Assembly: GCA_043762265.1 (NCBI GenBank)
Contig: JAYUMV010000319.1
Span: 1 to 37,156 of the forward strand
Source of the DNA: JANXLO01 sp043762265
GTDB lineage: Bacteria > Armatimonadota > Chthonomonadetes > Chthonomonadales > Chthonomonadaceae
Length of the DNA: 37,156 bases
Direction of reading: 5' to 3'
Of the stretch, positions 16,465-23,943 are shown in pieces. How positions within the stretch are numbered: position 1 is the first letter of the stretch; every line of letters starts with the position of its first letter. The notes below the pieces were generated by a model, which was given only the letters and a program-made list of their open reading frames with translations, made no database searches and had not been told where the DNA came from. The position numbers and the translations under genes are program-made.

Positions 16465-16719
16465 TTGACACGACAAACAAAAAAACGAGATAGACAGTGC
16501 TATAGGTGCGATCAGGCAGGCATCACAGACGAACACGTTCCTCCAAAGTCATTCTTTCCAGAGGGACATCGTAAAGGGTTGATTACCGTCCCGTCCTGCG
16601 AGGCGCATAATAAAGACAACTCTTTTGACGTGGAGTATGTTCGGAACATCATTGTGCAACCCTATCATAAATTCATACCATTCCTCCCCCGCCTAAAGAC
16701 AGGGGGTCTCCTGGTATGA
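16465..16719 (+). pseudogene. Truncated HNH endonuclease gene
   Basis: The TTG at 16465, with GAGGAG 10 nt upstream, starts an 84-codon frame. Residues 12-65 match the front of an HNH nuclease: CYRCDQAGITDEHVPPKSFF (zinc-like Cys pair and the DEHVPPK motif carrying the first catalytic His), then LITVPSCEAHNKDNS, where His/Asn complete the HNH core. Relatives I recall are well over 200 residues with a large C-terminal part. Here the frame runs at about residue 67 into a palindromic element (16666-16726) and stops inside it, so the C-terminal region is gone. The product may be inactive, although the catalytic core itself is nearly complete. Together with the following small genes this looks like an accessory, exchange-prone patch. 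Confidence 0.7.
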
Positions 16720-16726
16720 ATTTATG
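16666..16726. repeat. 61-bp palindromic element truncating the HNH gene
   Basis: CATAAATTCATACCA at 16666-16680 is exactly complementary to 16712-16726. Inside, CCCCC (16686-16690) faces GGGGG (16702-16706) across a short loop. The two-tier hairpin resembles the subterminal palindromes of IS200/IS605-type elements or a derived MITE, but no transposase or second end is seen here. The HNH reading frame ends within it, so insertion or a deletion scar is the likely cause of the truncation. Confidence 0.75.
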
Positions 16727-16840
16727 AACCTGCAAAAGACCTACGAACTTGACCTCGCTGCCGAGCATATTGGTGAGGAGATCAAGCGGACCATCCGTCG
16801 CCGCTCGATGGTTTTGCAAGAACAGACGAACATTGCCTGA
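16724..16840 (+). CDS. Possible 38-residue ORF after the palindrome
   Basis: The ATG at 16724 lies in the last bases of the palindrome and opens 38 codons, with a helical, charged product (NLQKTYELDLAAEHIGEE; KRTIRRRSMV). It has no clear ribosome site, since the palindrome stem would contain one. It could be the C-terminal remnant of a gene whose front was removed by the insertion, or a chance frame. The composition (Leu/Ala/Glu/Arg periodicity) favours former coding sequence. No family is recognised. Confidence 0.3.
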   Translation: MNLQKTYELDLAAEHIGEEIKRTIRRRSMVLQEQTNIA

Positions 16841-16869
16841 TGTGCCGATGAAGTGAGAGGAGAAGACCG

Positions 16870-17112
16870 ATGCAGGATAATAGACTTGGGCTAACCGAGG
16901 AACAGTGGGAGCGGTTTCAGGCTTTTACACAAGGATACGGCGAACAGGACGAGAATGGAGTCGATCTTTCCCTGTTACGTGCTAATCTTAAATTGACACC
17001 GACAGAGCGCATTGAAAAGATGCGTCGTTCTCTGACGCTGGTTCAGGAGGTACGCCATGCCGGAAATGTTGCCGGACTTTCAGGCCGTTCTCATCGCACT
17101 GACGCAAAATAA
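16870..17112 (+). CDS. Small protein paired with a nucleotidyltransferase-fold gene
   Basis: An 80-residue protein from the ATG at 16870, with AGGAG 8 nt upstream. The N-terminal half is acidic (LTEEQWERFQAF, then DENGVDLSLLRANL). The middle carries a pattern, LTPTERIEKMRRSLTLVQEV, that I recall from small proteins encoded just before nucleotidyltransferase-like genes. The last 19 codons overlap the next gene in another frame, so the pair is translationally linked. Such two-gene units are often called antitoxin-like or of unknown function. No DNA-binding motif is obvious. The existence of the gene is well supported by its ribosome site; its role is open. Confidence 0.65.
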   Translation: MQDNRLGLTEEQWERFQAFTQGYGEQDENGVDLSLLRANLKLTPTERIEKMRRSLTLVQEVRHAGNVAGLSGRSHRTDAK

Positions 17113-17566
17113 TGTGCGGTTCGTCCTCATTGGTGGGTTGGCGATGGCTGCCTATGGCAGCGCGCATGTGACACAAGACATCAATGCAGGATATGCGCGA
17201 GATCGGCAAAATATCGCAGCGATTTGTGCTGCGTTTGCGCCTTTGCACCCTCGTCTACGTGGATTTCCGGCTGATTTACCATTTGTCTGGGATGAGCAGA
17301 CGTTGCGTGCCGCCGCAAATCTTACGCTTGATACCGATATTAGTCCGGTGGATCTGCTTGGCGATATCGCTGGGGTTGACTCTTTCGAAGGTCTTTGGAA
17401 TCGTAGTGTCGCGACGAATCTCTATGGTATGACGGTACAGGTCGCTTCGATCGACGATTTGATTGCTATGAAGCGTGCCGCCAATCGTCCCAAAGATCAG
17501 GCTCATCTGCTGGAACTTCTTTCTTTACGCCAACTCCTTCAGGTCGAATCCACGGAGTCGTCATAG
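17057..17566 (+). CDS. Nucleotidyltransferase-fold protein (MNT/AbiEii-like) with altered DxD motif
   Basis: A 169-residue protein from the ATG at 17057, with a perfect AGGAGG 6 nt upstream. The N-terminus has the nucleotidyltransferase-fold signature LIGGLAMAAYGSAHVTQDIN: a Gly-Gly loop, Gly-Ser, then Asp41-x-Asn43. Active enzymes have Asp-x-Asp, so one metal ligand is replaced by Asn and catalysis may be lost. The C-terminus (ASIDDLIAMKRAANRPKDQA, HLLELLSLRQLL) matches the helical end of this family, where it packs against the fold, so the protein is full length. It overlaps the preceding small gene by 56 bp. Family members act in toxin-antitoxin and phage-defence modules, or are of unknown role. 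Here function is inference. Confidence 0.75.
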   Translation: MPEMLPDFQAVLIALTQNNVRFVLIGGLAMAAYGSAHVTQDINAGYARDRQNIAAICAAFAPLHPRLRGFPADLPFVWDEQTLRAAANLTLDTDISPVDLLGDIAGVDSFEGLWNRSVATNLYGMTVQVASIDDLIAMKRAANRPKDQAHLLELLSLRQLLQVESTESS

Positions 17567-17697
17567 CCGAACGTATTTCTCTGCTGAGAACAGGCAGCGT
17601 CCAAACCCTGCTTCGAGCCGCCCGTGAACAACTGATTGCAGATCCGTCACAACTCCTCAGAATGGCAGCCCCTGAAGGAAGAAATGAATGTCCTTAA
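17407..17697 (+). other. Open frame without start after the nucleotidyltransferase gene (possible remnant)
   Basis: In the +1 frame codons stay open from 17407 to the TAA at 17697 with no ATG, GTG or TTG. The part beyond 17566 reads like protein (AERISLLRTGSVQTLLRAAR, then EQLIADPSQLLRMAA). It may be the tail of a lost gene joined by deletion. The interval 17567-17712 contains nothing else I can support. Confidence 0.25.
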
Positions 17698-17712
17698 TCG
17701 AGTTTGAGGAGG

Positions 17713-19011
17713 CTAGCGGGTGTTGTAAGAGGAGGCTTTTTCGCGAGCGAGGGTGCGGCGATAGCGGACGAGACGCTGGACTTCAGTGCGGTCGGGTTGG
17801 GTGGGGAGCGTGGTCAGGTCCGCCACGATGCGAGCATTGGCACGGCCGTAGCCCATCGGAAGGGTGAGCATGCCTGCCGCTGCCAGCGCCTCCTGATAGT
17901 CTGTGAGCGCGGCTCGCAGGCGGCTCAGACGCAACGGTTTTGCGAGGGGTAGATAGCCACCTAGAGCCCACGTTTCGATCTCTTTGAGCCACCATTTCTC
18001 TCCGATGCGCTGGTGGACAAAGCGATAGTAGATGGCGGCCTGCCAGAGCGCACTGCGGCACGAAAACGCCTCCTCGCCGGTGAGAGCGAGGCCGAAGAAC
18101 TCGGGCAGGGTATCCGGAGTCAGCTGATAGCGTTGACCGAGCCACTGCCAGAGCCAGAAGTCGGAGCCAGGAGCAGCGGATGCGGCATTGGAGGCAGAGG
18201 GCGTGGAGGTTGGGGCCACGGCAGGGGCGTCGAGACGGGAGTGTGCGGGCCAGTCGAGCAGGTGGAAGGGAAAGGGCAGCTTTTGCAGCCCACGGGTCAC
18301 GAGGTGGCCTTGCGGACGGTGCGCCTGCGCGTCGGAATCGGGGCGGAAGCGCGCCAGCATTCCGATTTGCTCACTTTCTCCCACTGATTCCAGAAACAGC
18401 AAGGGCGCGCCGTCCCAGAGCAGGGCGCGCTCCAACTCGGTCGTGCGGAGAATCACGCGTTTGCCCTGTTGTTTGCCTTCGTTACCCTTCTCTGCGGTGA
18501 CAGAGGGTTGTTCCGCAGGCGTGGCGATCAGACGAGAACCGCCGAGCAGCCAGAGATCGCGGATTCCTGCCTCTCGATACTGTCGGTGCCTTCTGCGCCA
18601 CTCGCGGGCCGTCAGTTGAGCGCACTGGTACTCCAGCGCGATCCTACTGTGATCCGGGAGGAGGACCAGCACATCGGCGCGTTGACGCGTCGCAGGCAGA
18701 AAGGCTTCGATCCACACTTCGGCGTCTGGCAGGCAGAGACGTAGCCATTCCGCAAGCAGCAGCTTTCCCGCCCGATGCTCTTCCGTTTCGGGCTCGGAGA
18801 CGGGCAGACTGCAAACCGCACCGGGCATATGAGCGAAATGATGGGCGCGCACAGTGCCTGCATGCAGCACCACCGCACCGCCACAGCCCGGACAGGTCAG
18901 ACTGCGGGCGTCCGACAACTGACGCAGCGTTTCTGGGCGCTCCAGGCCAATCGTGACCCGTACCTTGCCGTGATGAGCGACCAACAGATTTTGCGCGGGC
19001 AAGGGTCTCAT
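17713..19011 (-). CDS. CoiA-like competence/nuclease family protein
   Basis: A 432-residue protein of the CoiA type. In Gram-positives CoiA aids recombination of incoming DNA during transformation, and the family carries a nuclease-like core. Residues 40-58 have CPGCGG ... HHFAH, a zinc-finger-like N-terminal module. Then EEHRAGKLLLAEWL and the PD-(D/E)XK-like core RADVLVL ... IALEYQCAQLTAREWRRR, with Asp112 and Glu127-x-Gln129 as probable catalytic residues, and YREAGIRDLWLLGG. The C-terminal 200 residues are variable. The ATG at 19011 has TAGG 6 nt upstream and AGGAG a little further. It is the last gene of a same-strand group with a YihY-family protein (50 nt upstream) and a pilin-like protein, so a DNA-uptake link is possible but unproven. 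Confidence 0.8.
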   Translation of the reverse strand: MRPLPAQNLLVAHHGKVRVTIGLERPETLRQLSDARSLTCPGCGGAVVLHAGTVRAHHFAHMPGAVCSLPVSEPETEEHRAGKLLLAEWLRLCLPDAEVWIEAFLPATRQRADVLVLLPDHSRIALEYQCAQLTAREWRRRHRQYREAGIRDLWLLGGSRLIATPAEQPSVTAEKGNEGKQQGKRVILRTTELERALLWDGAPLLFLESVGESEQIGMLARFRPDSDAQAHRPQGHLVTRGLQKLPFPFHLLDWPAHSRLDAPAVAPTSTPSASNAASAAPGSDFWLWQWLGQRYQLTPDTLPEFFGLALTGEEAFSCRSALWQAAIYYRFVHQRIGEKWWLKEIETWALGGYLPLAKPLRLSRLRAALTDYQEALAAAGMLTLPMGYGRANARIVADLTTLPTQPDRTEVQRLVRYRRTLAREKASSYNTR

Positions 19012-19061
19012 GGCAAGCCTACTCCTGAAGCACGGTCAAAACGAGTGTATCGATACGGATG

Positions 19062-20282
19062 TCAGGAGGCTTTCTGCGCGACCCCGCCCTCCTCGGTATG
19101 TTCCTGATACATCTTACACAGGATGGCTCCGCCCAGCAGAATCATACTGGAGTAGAGAATCCAGGTCACGAGCAGCACCACGCCGCCGAACGCGCCGTAG
19201 AGTTTATTATGATCGCCGGAGTGCACGAGATAGATCGAAAAGCCTTTCTTGAAGATCTCCCACAGAAATCCGACGACCACCCCGCCGAAAAGAGCAGCGC
19301 GCCACTTCACTCTCTTGTTGGGCAGCGCTCGGTAGAGGAGCACGAACAAGGCGATGTCGAGCGCCCAGGCCAGCAGTTCAAAACCGAACTGCATAAGCGT
19401 CGCCAGCCAGAACGGGGGCTGCTTCGGCAGGCCCAGCCACGGGATATGCAGGGTCTGGATAAAGTCGGGGCCGGAAGAGGGCAGCAACGACAGCAGAAAC
19501 AGCAGACCGCCTCCCAGGAAACCCCCCAGACTGAGCAGCTTCAACTGCACGAAACCACGGGTCTCTTTCACTTCCCAAGCCGCGTTCATCGAGGGGGTCG
19601 CATTGCTGACGATCCCGATGCCAGCCCAGAGAAGGGAGAGGATCCCGAATGCCAGCGCCCAACCACGCGCCTGCATGATCTCCTGCGCCGACTTTACGAG
19701 CCCGGTCTGCTGAATGACCTGATCGGCGGCCTTTGTCGCCTCGGCGCCGGGGAGAATATGCGCCACTAACTCATGGACGTAGCGGATCGCCTGTTGGGGC
19801 GAAACGAAGAAGCCCATGGCCGCCAGCGCAAACAACAGCACTGGGATCAAGGATAGAATGCCGACGAAAGCGATAGACTGGGCGCGCATGCCGCATTCGT
19901 CGTCGTTGAAGCGGGCGAGAAACTCCTTGGCCAGTCCCATTAGTCCGTCGGCTTTTACCGCTGTCGCCGTGCTTTTGGGGCGCTCTGCGGCACGCTCGTC
20001 CAATGGCTTGGTAGGGCGCTGCGGTTGCGACACTGCCGGAACCGTGGGGCGGGGCAGAATCGGCTGAGGCGGCATACCATCCGGCGGCGCTTGCAGACCA
20101 GCCTCGACGCTGCGCCAGGCTACTAGGCCGCCTGCCGCCAGCGCGACAACCAGTGATACCCCAGAACGGAGGGAAAAGACATTGGGCCGCGCCGCCTGAC
20201 GTACTTCTCGCATGGCGGCGCGGACGTCCCGCCGGGTGCGGGTCTTATCGACAGAACTCGGGGACTGGTTCGGAGCAGGCAT
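19062..20282 (-). CDS. YihY/BrkB family membrane protein with N-terminal extension
   Basis: A 406-residue inner-membrane protein. Residues about 110-400 are the YihY/UPF0761 (BrkB) family, formerly and wrongly called ribonuclease BN, with about six membrane helices: QSIAFVGILSLIPVLLFALA, WALAFGILSLLWAGIGIVS, FLGGGLLFLLSLLP, LDIALFVLLYRALPNKRVKW, ALFGGVVVGFLWEIFKKGF and VVLLVTWILYSSMILLGGAI. The family's GAxxG-type ending is preserved as LYGAFGGVV. The first 110 residues are extra: a basic segment, one more hydrophobic stretch (SGVSLVVALAAGGLVAW) and a Pro-rich linker. The ATG at 20282 follows AAGAGGAAA. A TATAGT lies 54 nt upstream with a poor -35. The transport or envelope role of this family is not settled. 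Confidence 0.85.
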   Translation of the reverse strand: MPAPNQSPSSVDKTRTRRDVRAAMREVRQAARPNVFSLRSGVSLVVALAAGGLVAWRSVEAGLQAPPDGMPPQPILPRPTVPAVSQPQRPTKPLDERAAERPKSTATAVKADGLMGLAKEFLARFNDDECGMRAQSIAFVGILSLIPVLLFALAAMGFFVSPQQAIRYVHELVAHILPGAEATKAADQVIQQTGLVKSAQEIMQARGWALAFGILSLLWAGIGIVSNATPSMNAAWEVKETRGFVQLKLLSLGGFLGGGLLFLLSLLPSSGPDFIQTLHIPWLGLPKQPPFWLATLMQFGFELLAWALDIALFVLLYRALPNKRVKWRAALFGGVVVGFLWEIFKKGFSIYLVHSGDHNKLYGAFGGVVLLVTWILYSSMILLGGAILCKMYQEHTEEGGVAQKAS

Positions 20283-20392
20283 CGTTCGTTTCCTCTTGTC
20301 TCAGGCGTAACGCCGCCAGAGGTATGCTCCGGACGACTATACAGTAGACTAAAGAAGAGACGAACTGTTCCCGAAATTGCAGGAGCTTCGGA

Positions 20393-20962
20393 TCAGTAGG
20401 TCCGTTTTGGTTGTGCTGAATGGTCACCGGCGTTTTTGCCGGCCTTGTTGAGGACAGTACGCGCCTGCTGCTCCGAATCGACTTCCCCGTTTTTCAGCAA
20501 AAGAACGTACATCTGCTGTCGCTGGTTGGGCATCACGATGTCGCCGACATGAACGCGCACTACGACGGTACTCTCCGGTGCATCCGCCTTGGGCGGCGTA
20601 TACTCCATCGTCCTCGGATCATCGGCGTTGCCACAGATGAAAGTCGATTTGTCGGCAACGTATTTGGGTACGAGCGCTTCGAGATTCGGCGGGAATTTGC
20701 CGCCGTTGTCTTTTTTATACTCCGCGATACTGGCTCCGACCTTCTGGACGCTTTCTGCGGTCGATGGTATCGCGGAGACCACGCCAAAGATGCCCTTAGA
20801 ACCGCCGCTCTGTATGGCGCCCTTCAGCATAACGCCTGCGATGATAACACCTAGAAGCACGATCACACCGCACCCAATCAGACTCCAGAGCAGAAGACCG
20901 TTGTTGCCCTGTTTCCGCGCGGGCGCGGGCGTCGGGTACGCGCCCTGCATTCTACCAGCCAT
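20393..20962 (-). CDS. Membrane-anchored pilin-like (type II secretion pseudopilin-like) protein
   Basis: A 189-residue protein with one membrane helix (LLLWSLIGCGVIVLLGVIIA) near residues 22-48. The outside domain contains IAEYKKDNGGKFPPNLEALV, PKYVADKSTFICG and RTMEYTPP, the pattern of the major pseudopilin globular domain, in which a dng-x-yP-x-L-x-L-x-x-Y segment follows the helix. It lacks a prepilin peptidase site (no G-F-T-L-I/V-E motif), so it is probably not assembled as a classical pilin. The ATG at 20962 has GAAGAAGG 6 nt upstream. It precedes the YihY-family and CoiA-like genes on the same strand. Identity is moderate: it could simply be one of the H-X9-DG-type anchored proteins common in Planctomycete and Armatimonad-like genomes. 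Confidence 0.65.
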   Translation of the reverse strand: MAGRMQGAYPTPAPARKQGNNGLLLWSLIGCGVIVLLGVIIAGVMLKGAIQSGGSKGIFGVVSAIPSTAESVQKVGASIAEYKKDNGGKFPPNLEALVPKYVADKSTFICGNADDPRTMEYTPPKADAPESTVVVRVHVGDIVMPNQRQQMYVLLLKNGEVDSEQQARTVLNKAGKNAGDHSAQPKRTY

Positions 20963-21031
20963 AAATAGCCTTCTTCCTGTTATTACACGGGGGTTGAGTC
21001 ACCCGACAGAGGGAAACGATCAAAATTTTGC

Positions 21032-21100
21032 GTGCCGTTCATGGCGGTCCGCTCCCTGGCGAGAGCGGTGCCCAGAGGCTTGCCCCTCTGCTTCGGACCG
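21032..21100 (-). ncRNA. Candidate structured RNA or leader upstream of the pilin-like gene
   Basis: The 190-nt gap between the BNR stop (21153) and the pilin-like start (20962) holds nested pairing. CGGTCCG (21045-21051) pairs with CGGACCG (21094-21100). Inside, AGAGG pairs with CCTCT (21074-21089) and GCTC with GAGC (21051-21066). Next to the outer stem, GCC and GGC (21035-21044) can form a further small hairpin. It does not match a riboswitch class I can name. It could be a leader regulator for the minus-strand gene or a terminator region of the BNR operon. Confidence 0.3.
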
Positions 21101-21152
21101 TATAACAAAGAGACGAATCGACAGGTCATCACGGTTTCAATTTCCTGAAAAC

Positions 21153-22319
21153 TCAGTAGAGCAGGGTAAATCCACCGTCCGGGCGGGCAAATGCGGTCAA
21201 CAGTCCCCAGATGGGAACGCCCGGCTGTCGGCCTTGCTGCGTCGGCAAAATCCCGTCCGGGCCATAGACCTGCCAGGCGAGCGACCCCCCTCGACTCCAG
21301 CCTGTGCCCTCTGTCCAGGCCAACAGCGTCTGCCCGTTGGCGTTCGCGACCACCACAGGATGCTTGCGCACGCCCTTGCCGCCAGACGGCGCGACGACCG
21401 GAGCGTTGATCCTGCTGCCATCCGACCGGAAGTCGGAGAAATAGACCTGCTCCTGTGTCTCCCAGGCCGCCCGCACCCCGGCTCTGGTCTGTGTGAGAGA
21501 GGAACTGCTCATCGGACAGGCGTTGATATTCCAGGGGTGAACCTTCTCTGAGCGGAACGTCGCGCCTTTGTCGGAGGAGGCCAGGAGGTACATGTCCCGA
21601 TAGATCTTTGCGGTCGCCGCCCGATAGAAGACATAGAGCGTGTTGCTGCTATCCACGAAGGCGCGCAGGGCGCAGCATCCGCAGACACCGGTCGGGAGGG
21701 TGTTGATCCGATGCTCGCGTCCGAAAGTCTGGCCGTTGTCGGTAGAGTGAGCGAGATAGACCGCCCGGTTTTCCTCGCCATCACGATTAGGATTGGCATG
21801 CCAGACGATGTAGACATATCCCGAGCGGTTCGCCGCCAGCGTCCCGCCGCCATCCAGGCCGCCTGCCCAGGTGATGACGTTGCGTTGCGGCTCGAAGGCG
21901 GTTCCGGCGGCATTCAGGTGGGTGGTGAGCATCGGGTTTCCGCCCGGCCCTTTCGGCTCGGCCTTGTCTGAGCCGTTCCACGCGACATGCACCCGGTCGT
22001 CCGCACCGAGGGCGATCTGTCCTCCGCGAATCGTCCCCATCGCGATGGCGCTGCCGGATTGGCTGTTCACCTGAATCGGCGCCGAGAAGCGCTTTTCTCC
22101 CGGCTGCATGCGGGCATAGAAGAGGTCCCCCGCGCCGGGATCGCCTTTGTAGTAGATCAAATGGACGCCGCCCCGCGAATCGACAGCGACTTGCGGCTGA
22201 ATGCCTCCATTCGGCGTCGGCATCAGCGTCACCGCGCCCGCTCCTTCCGCCGTGCAGAGTGTGGGAAGCGATTGCGTGAGCAGCACACTGCTCAGAATGA
22301 GCGATCTACGATCCAGCAT
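21153..22319 (-). CDS. Secreted BNR/sialidase-like beta-propeller protein
   Basis: A 388-residue exported protein. The ATG at 22319 follows AAGGAG with 7-nt spacing and begins a signal peptide (SLILSSVLLTQSLPTLCTA); the in-frame start at 22391 would lie in the preceding ABC gene. The body repeats propeller blades with Asp-box motifs STDNGQTFG and SSDKGATFR, as in sialidases, plus PQVAVDSRGGVHLIYYKG and a CGCC cluster. Without the sialidase Arg triad being clear, an enzymatic role is unproven; it may bind glycans or act as an exo-glycosidase-like protein. The gene starts 25 nt after the ABC ATPase stop, in an operon with it and a TPR protein. The fold is well supported; the activity is not. 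Confidence 0.78.
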   Translation of the reverse strand: MLDRRSLILSSVLLTQSLPTLCTAEGAGAVTLMPTPNGGIQPQVAVDSRGGVHLIYYKGDPGAGDLFYARMQPGEKRFSAPIQVNSQSGSAIAMGTIRGGQIALGADDRVHVAWNGSDKAEPKGPGGNPMLTTHLNAAGTAFEPQRNVITWAGGLDGGGTLAANRSGYVYIVWHANPNRDGEENRAVYLAHSTDNGQTFGREHRINTLPTGVCGCCALRAFVDSSNTLYVFYRAATAKIYRDMYLLASSDKGATFRSEKVHPWNINACPMSSSSLTQTRAGVRAAWETQEQVYFSDFRSDGSRINAPVVAPSGGKGVRKHPVVVANANGQTLLAWTEGTGWSRGGSLAWQVYGPDGILPTQQGRQPGVPIWGLLTAFARPDGGFTLLY

Positions 22320-22344
22320 AACAGGGCTCCTTCGAACCGGCTTA

Positions 22345-23856
22345 CTATTCGCCGCCGGTGGCGAGGTGCATGATTTTTTCTTGCGTGGCATCGGCGCGGG
22401 AGAGTTCGCCGGTGAGGCGGCCTTCGTGCATGACGATGATGCGGTCGCTCATGCCCAACACCTCCGGCAACTCCGACGAGATCATGATGATGGCGACCCC
22501 GTTCTTGGCGAGTTCGTTCATCAGTTTATAGATCTCGGCTTTCGCGCCGACATCGATGCCGCGCGTCGGCTCGTCGAAGATCAGGATCTTGCTGCCGGTG
22601 AAGAGCCACTTCGCCAGAACGACCTTCTGCTGGTTGCCGCCAGAAAGGTTGTGGACGGTCTGCTCGATGGTCGGGGTCTTGATGGCGAGATCGATCTTGT
22701 ACTTCTCTGCGACCTGCCGCTCCTCACCGCGTCGGATGAAGCCGAGGGAGGAGAGAAAGTCCAGATTGGCGAGGGTGGTGTTTTCGCGCACGACCATGCC
22801 CAGTACCAGACCTTGCTGTTTGCGATCCTCCGTCACGAGGCCGATACCATGCTTGATGGCGTCCTGCGGCGACTTGATACGCACGGGCTGACCGAACACC
22901 TCGATACTGCCGCTGTCCATGGGGTCTGCGCCAAAGATCACGCGCGCGGTCTCGGTACGGCCTGCGCCCACCAGCCCGGCGATTCCCAGTACTTCGCCCT
23001 TGCGCACGGTAAAGGAGATGTCGTGCAGAACGCCTTTGCGGGTCAGGTTTTTGACCTCCAGGGCGATGTCGCCCTGCTCCGCTGCGACCTTCGGAATGGC
23101 GTCTTTGAGTTCGCGTCCGACCATGAGCCGAATGATCTCTTCTCGCGTCAGATCTTTGACTTCTCGGGTCGCGACATGATGGCCGTCGCGCATGATCGTC
23201 GCCCGGTCGCACACCTCGACGATCTCTTCCAGGCGATGCGAAATGTAGACGATACTGACACCTTCGGACTTGAGTTGGAGCATGAGGCGGAAGAGGGCGC
23301 GGAGTTCGTGGTCGGTCAGGGTCGCGCTCGGCTCGTCCATGACGATGATCTTCGACTTTTTGCTGGTGGCTTTGGCGATCTCGACCATCTGCTGCCCCGC
23401 CACGCTGAGCGTATTGACGGGCGCGCGGGCATCGATCTTAACGCCGAGCTTGTCCAGGACCACCTGGGCATCGGCATACAACTTCTTGAAGTCTACAAAG
23501 CCGGGAATGGCGGCGCGGGGTTCGCGGCCTAGATAGATGTTCTCTCCAGCGCTCAGATAGGGCACCAGGTTGAACTCCTGATAGATAATGGAGATCCCGA
23601 GCGACATGGCCTTCTGTGGACTGTCGATCTGGACCGGCGTACCGTTCAGCAGAATCTCACCGCTATCCTTCGACTGCGCTCCGGCGAGGATCTTCATCAT
23701 CGTCGATTTGCCCGCTCCGTTTTCGCCGAGCAGCGCGTGGATCTCGCCCACGTCCACGCTCAGAGAGACATCGTCGAGCGCACGGACTCCAGGGTACTGC
23801 TTGCTGATGTTGCGCATTTCCAGCGCGGGGGCTATTGCGGGTGGGGCGACGGTCAC
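22345..23856 (-). CDS. Sugar-type ABC transporter ATPase with two nucleotide-binding domains (RbsA/MglA-like)
   Basis: A 503-residue tandem ABC ATPase of the CUT2 (ribose/galactose/xylose) family. First domain: Walker A GENGAGKST, Q loop YQEFNL, signature LSVAGQQMVEIAKA, Walker B IIVMDEPSATL and an H loop in YISHRLEE. Second domain: the usual degenerate Walker A GLVGAGRTE, intact signature LSGGNQQKVVLAKWL and Walker B ILIFDEPTRGID. The GTG at 23856 follows AGGAG about 10 nt upstream; an earlier GTG at 23913 lacks a ribosome site. Normally the permease and a sugar-binding protein are encoded alongside, but here the neighbours are a TPR protein and a BNR protein, so the ATPase is an orphan in this window. 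It could serve a permease encoded elsewhere. Confidence 0.92.
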   Translation of the reverse strand: MTVAPPAIAPALEMRNISKQYPGVRALDDVSLSVDVGEIHALLGENGAGKSTMMKILAGAQSKDSGEILLNGTPVQIDSPQKAMSLGISIIYQEFNLVPYLSAGENIYLGREPRAAIPGFVDFKKLYADAQVVLDKLGVKIDARAPVNTLSVAGQQMVEIAKATSKKSKIIVMDEPSATLTDHELRALFRLMLQLKSEGVSIVYISHRLEEIVEVCDRATIMRDGHHVATREVKDLTREEIIRLMVGRELKDAIPKVAAEQGDIALEVKNLTRKGVLHDISFTVRKGEVLGIAGLVGAGRTETARVIFGADPMDSGSIEVFGQPVRIKSPQDAIKHGIGLVTEDRKQQGLVLGMVVRENTTLANLDFLSSLGFIRRGEERQVAEKYKIDLAIKTPTIEQTVHNLSGGNQQKVVLAKWLFTGSKILIFDEPTRGIDVGAKAEIYKLMNELAKNGVAIIMISSELPEVLGMSDRIIVMHEGRLTGELSRADATQEKIMHLATGGE

Positions 23857-23943
23857 GGGGTCTCTTCTCCTGACGGGTTGGTTTCGGCTCTTGAGCCGAT
23901 CTTTGCGAATCACAACGGAAAGATTGGCGGGCTGGCGCAGTGT

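Noticed and set aside
22201..23532. 443-codon plus-strand frame opposite the ABC ATPase
   Set aside because: The minus strand carries complete Walker and signature motifs.
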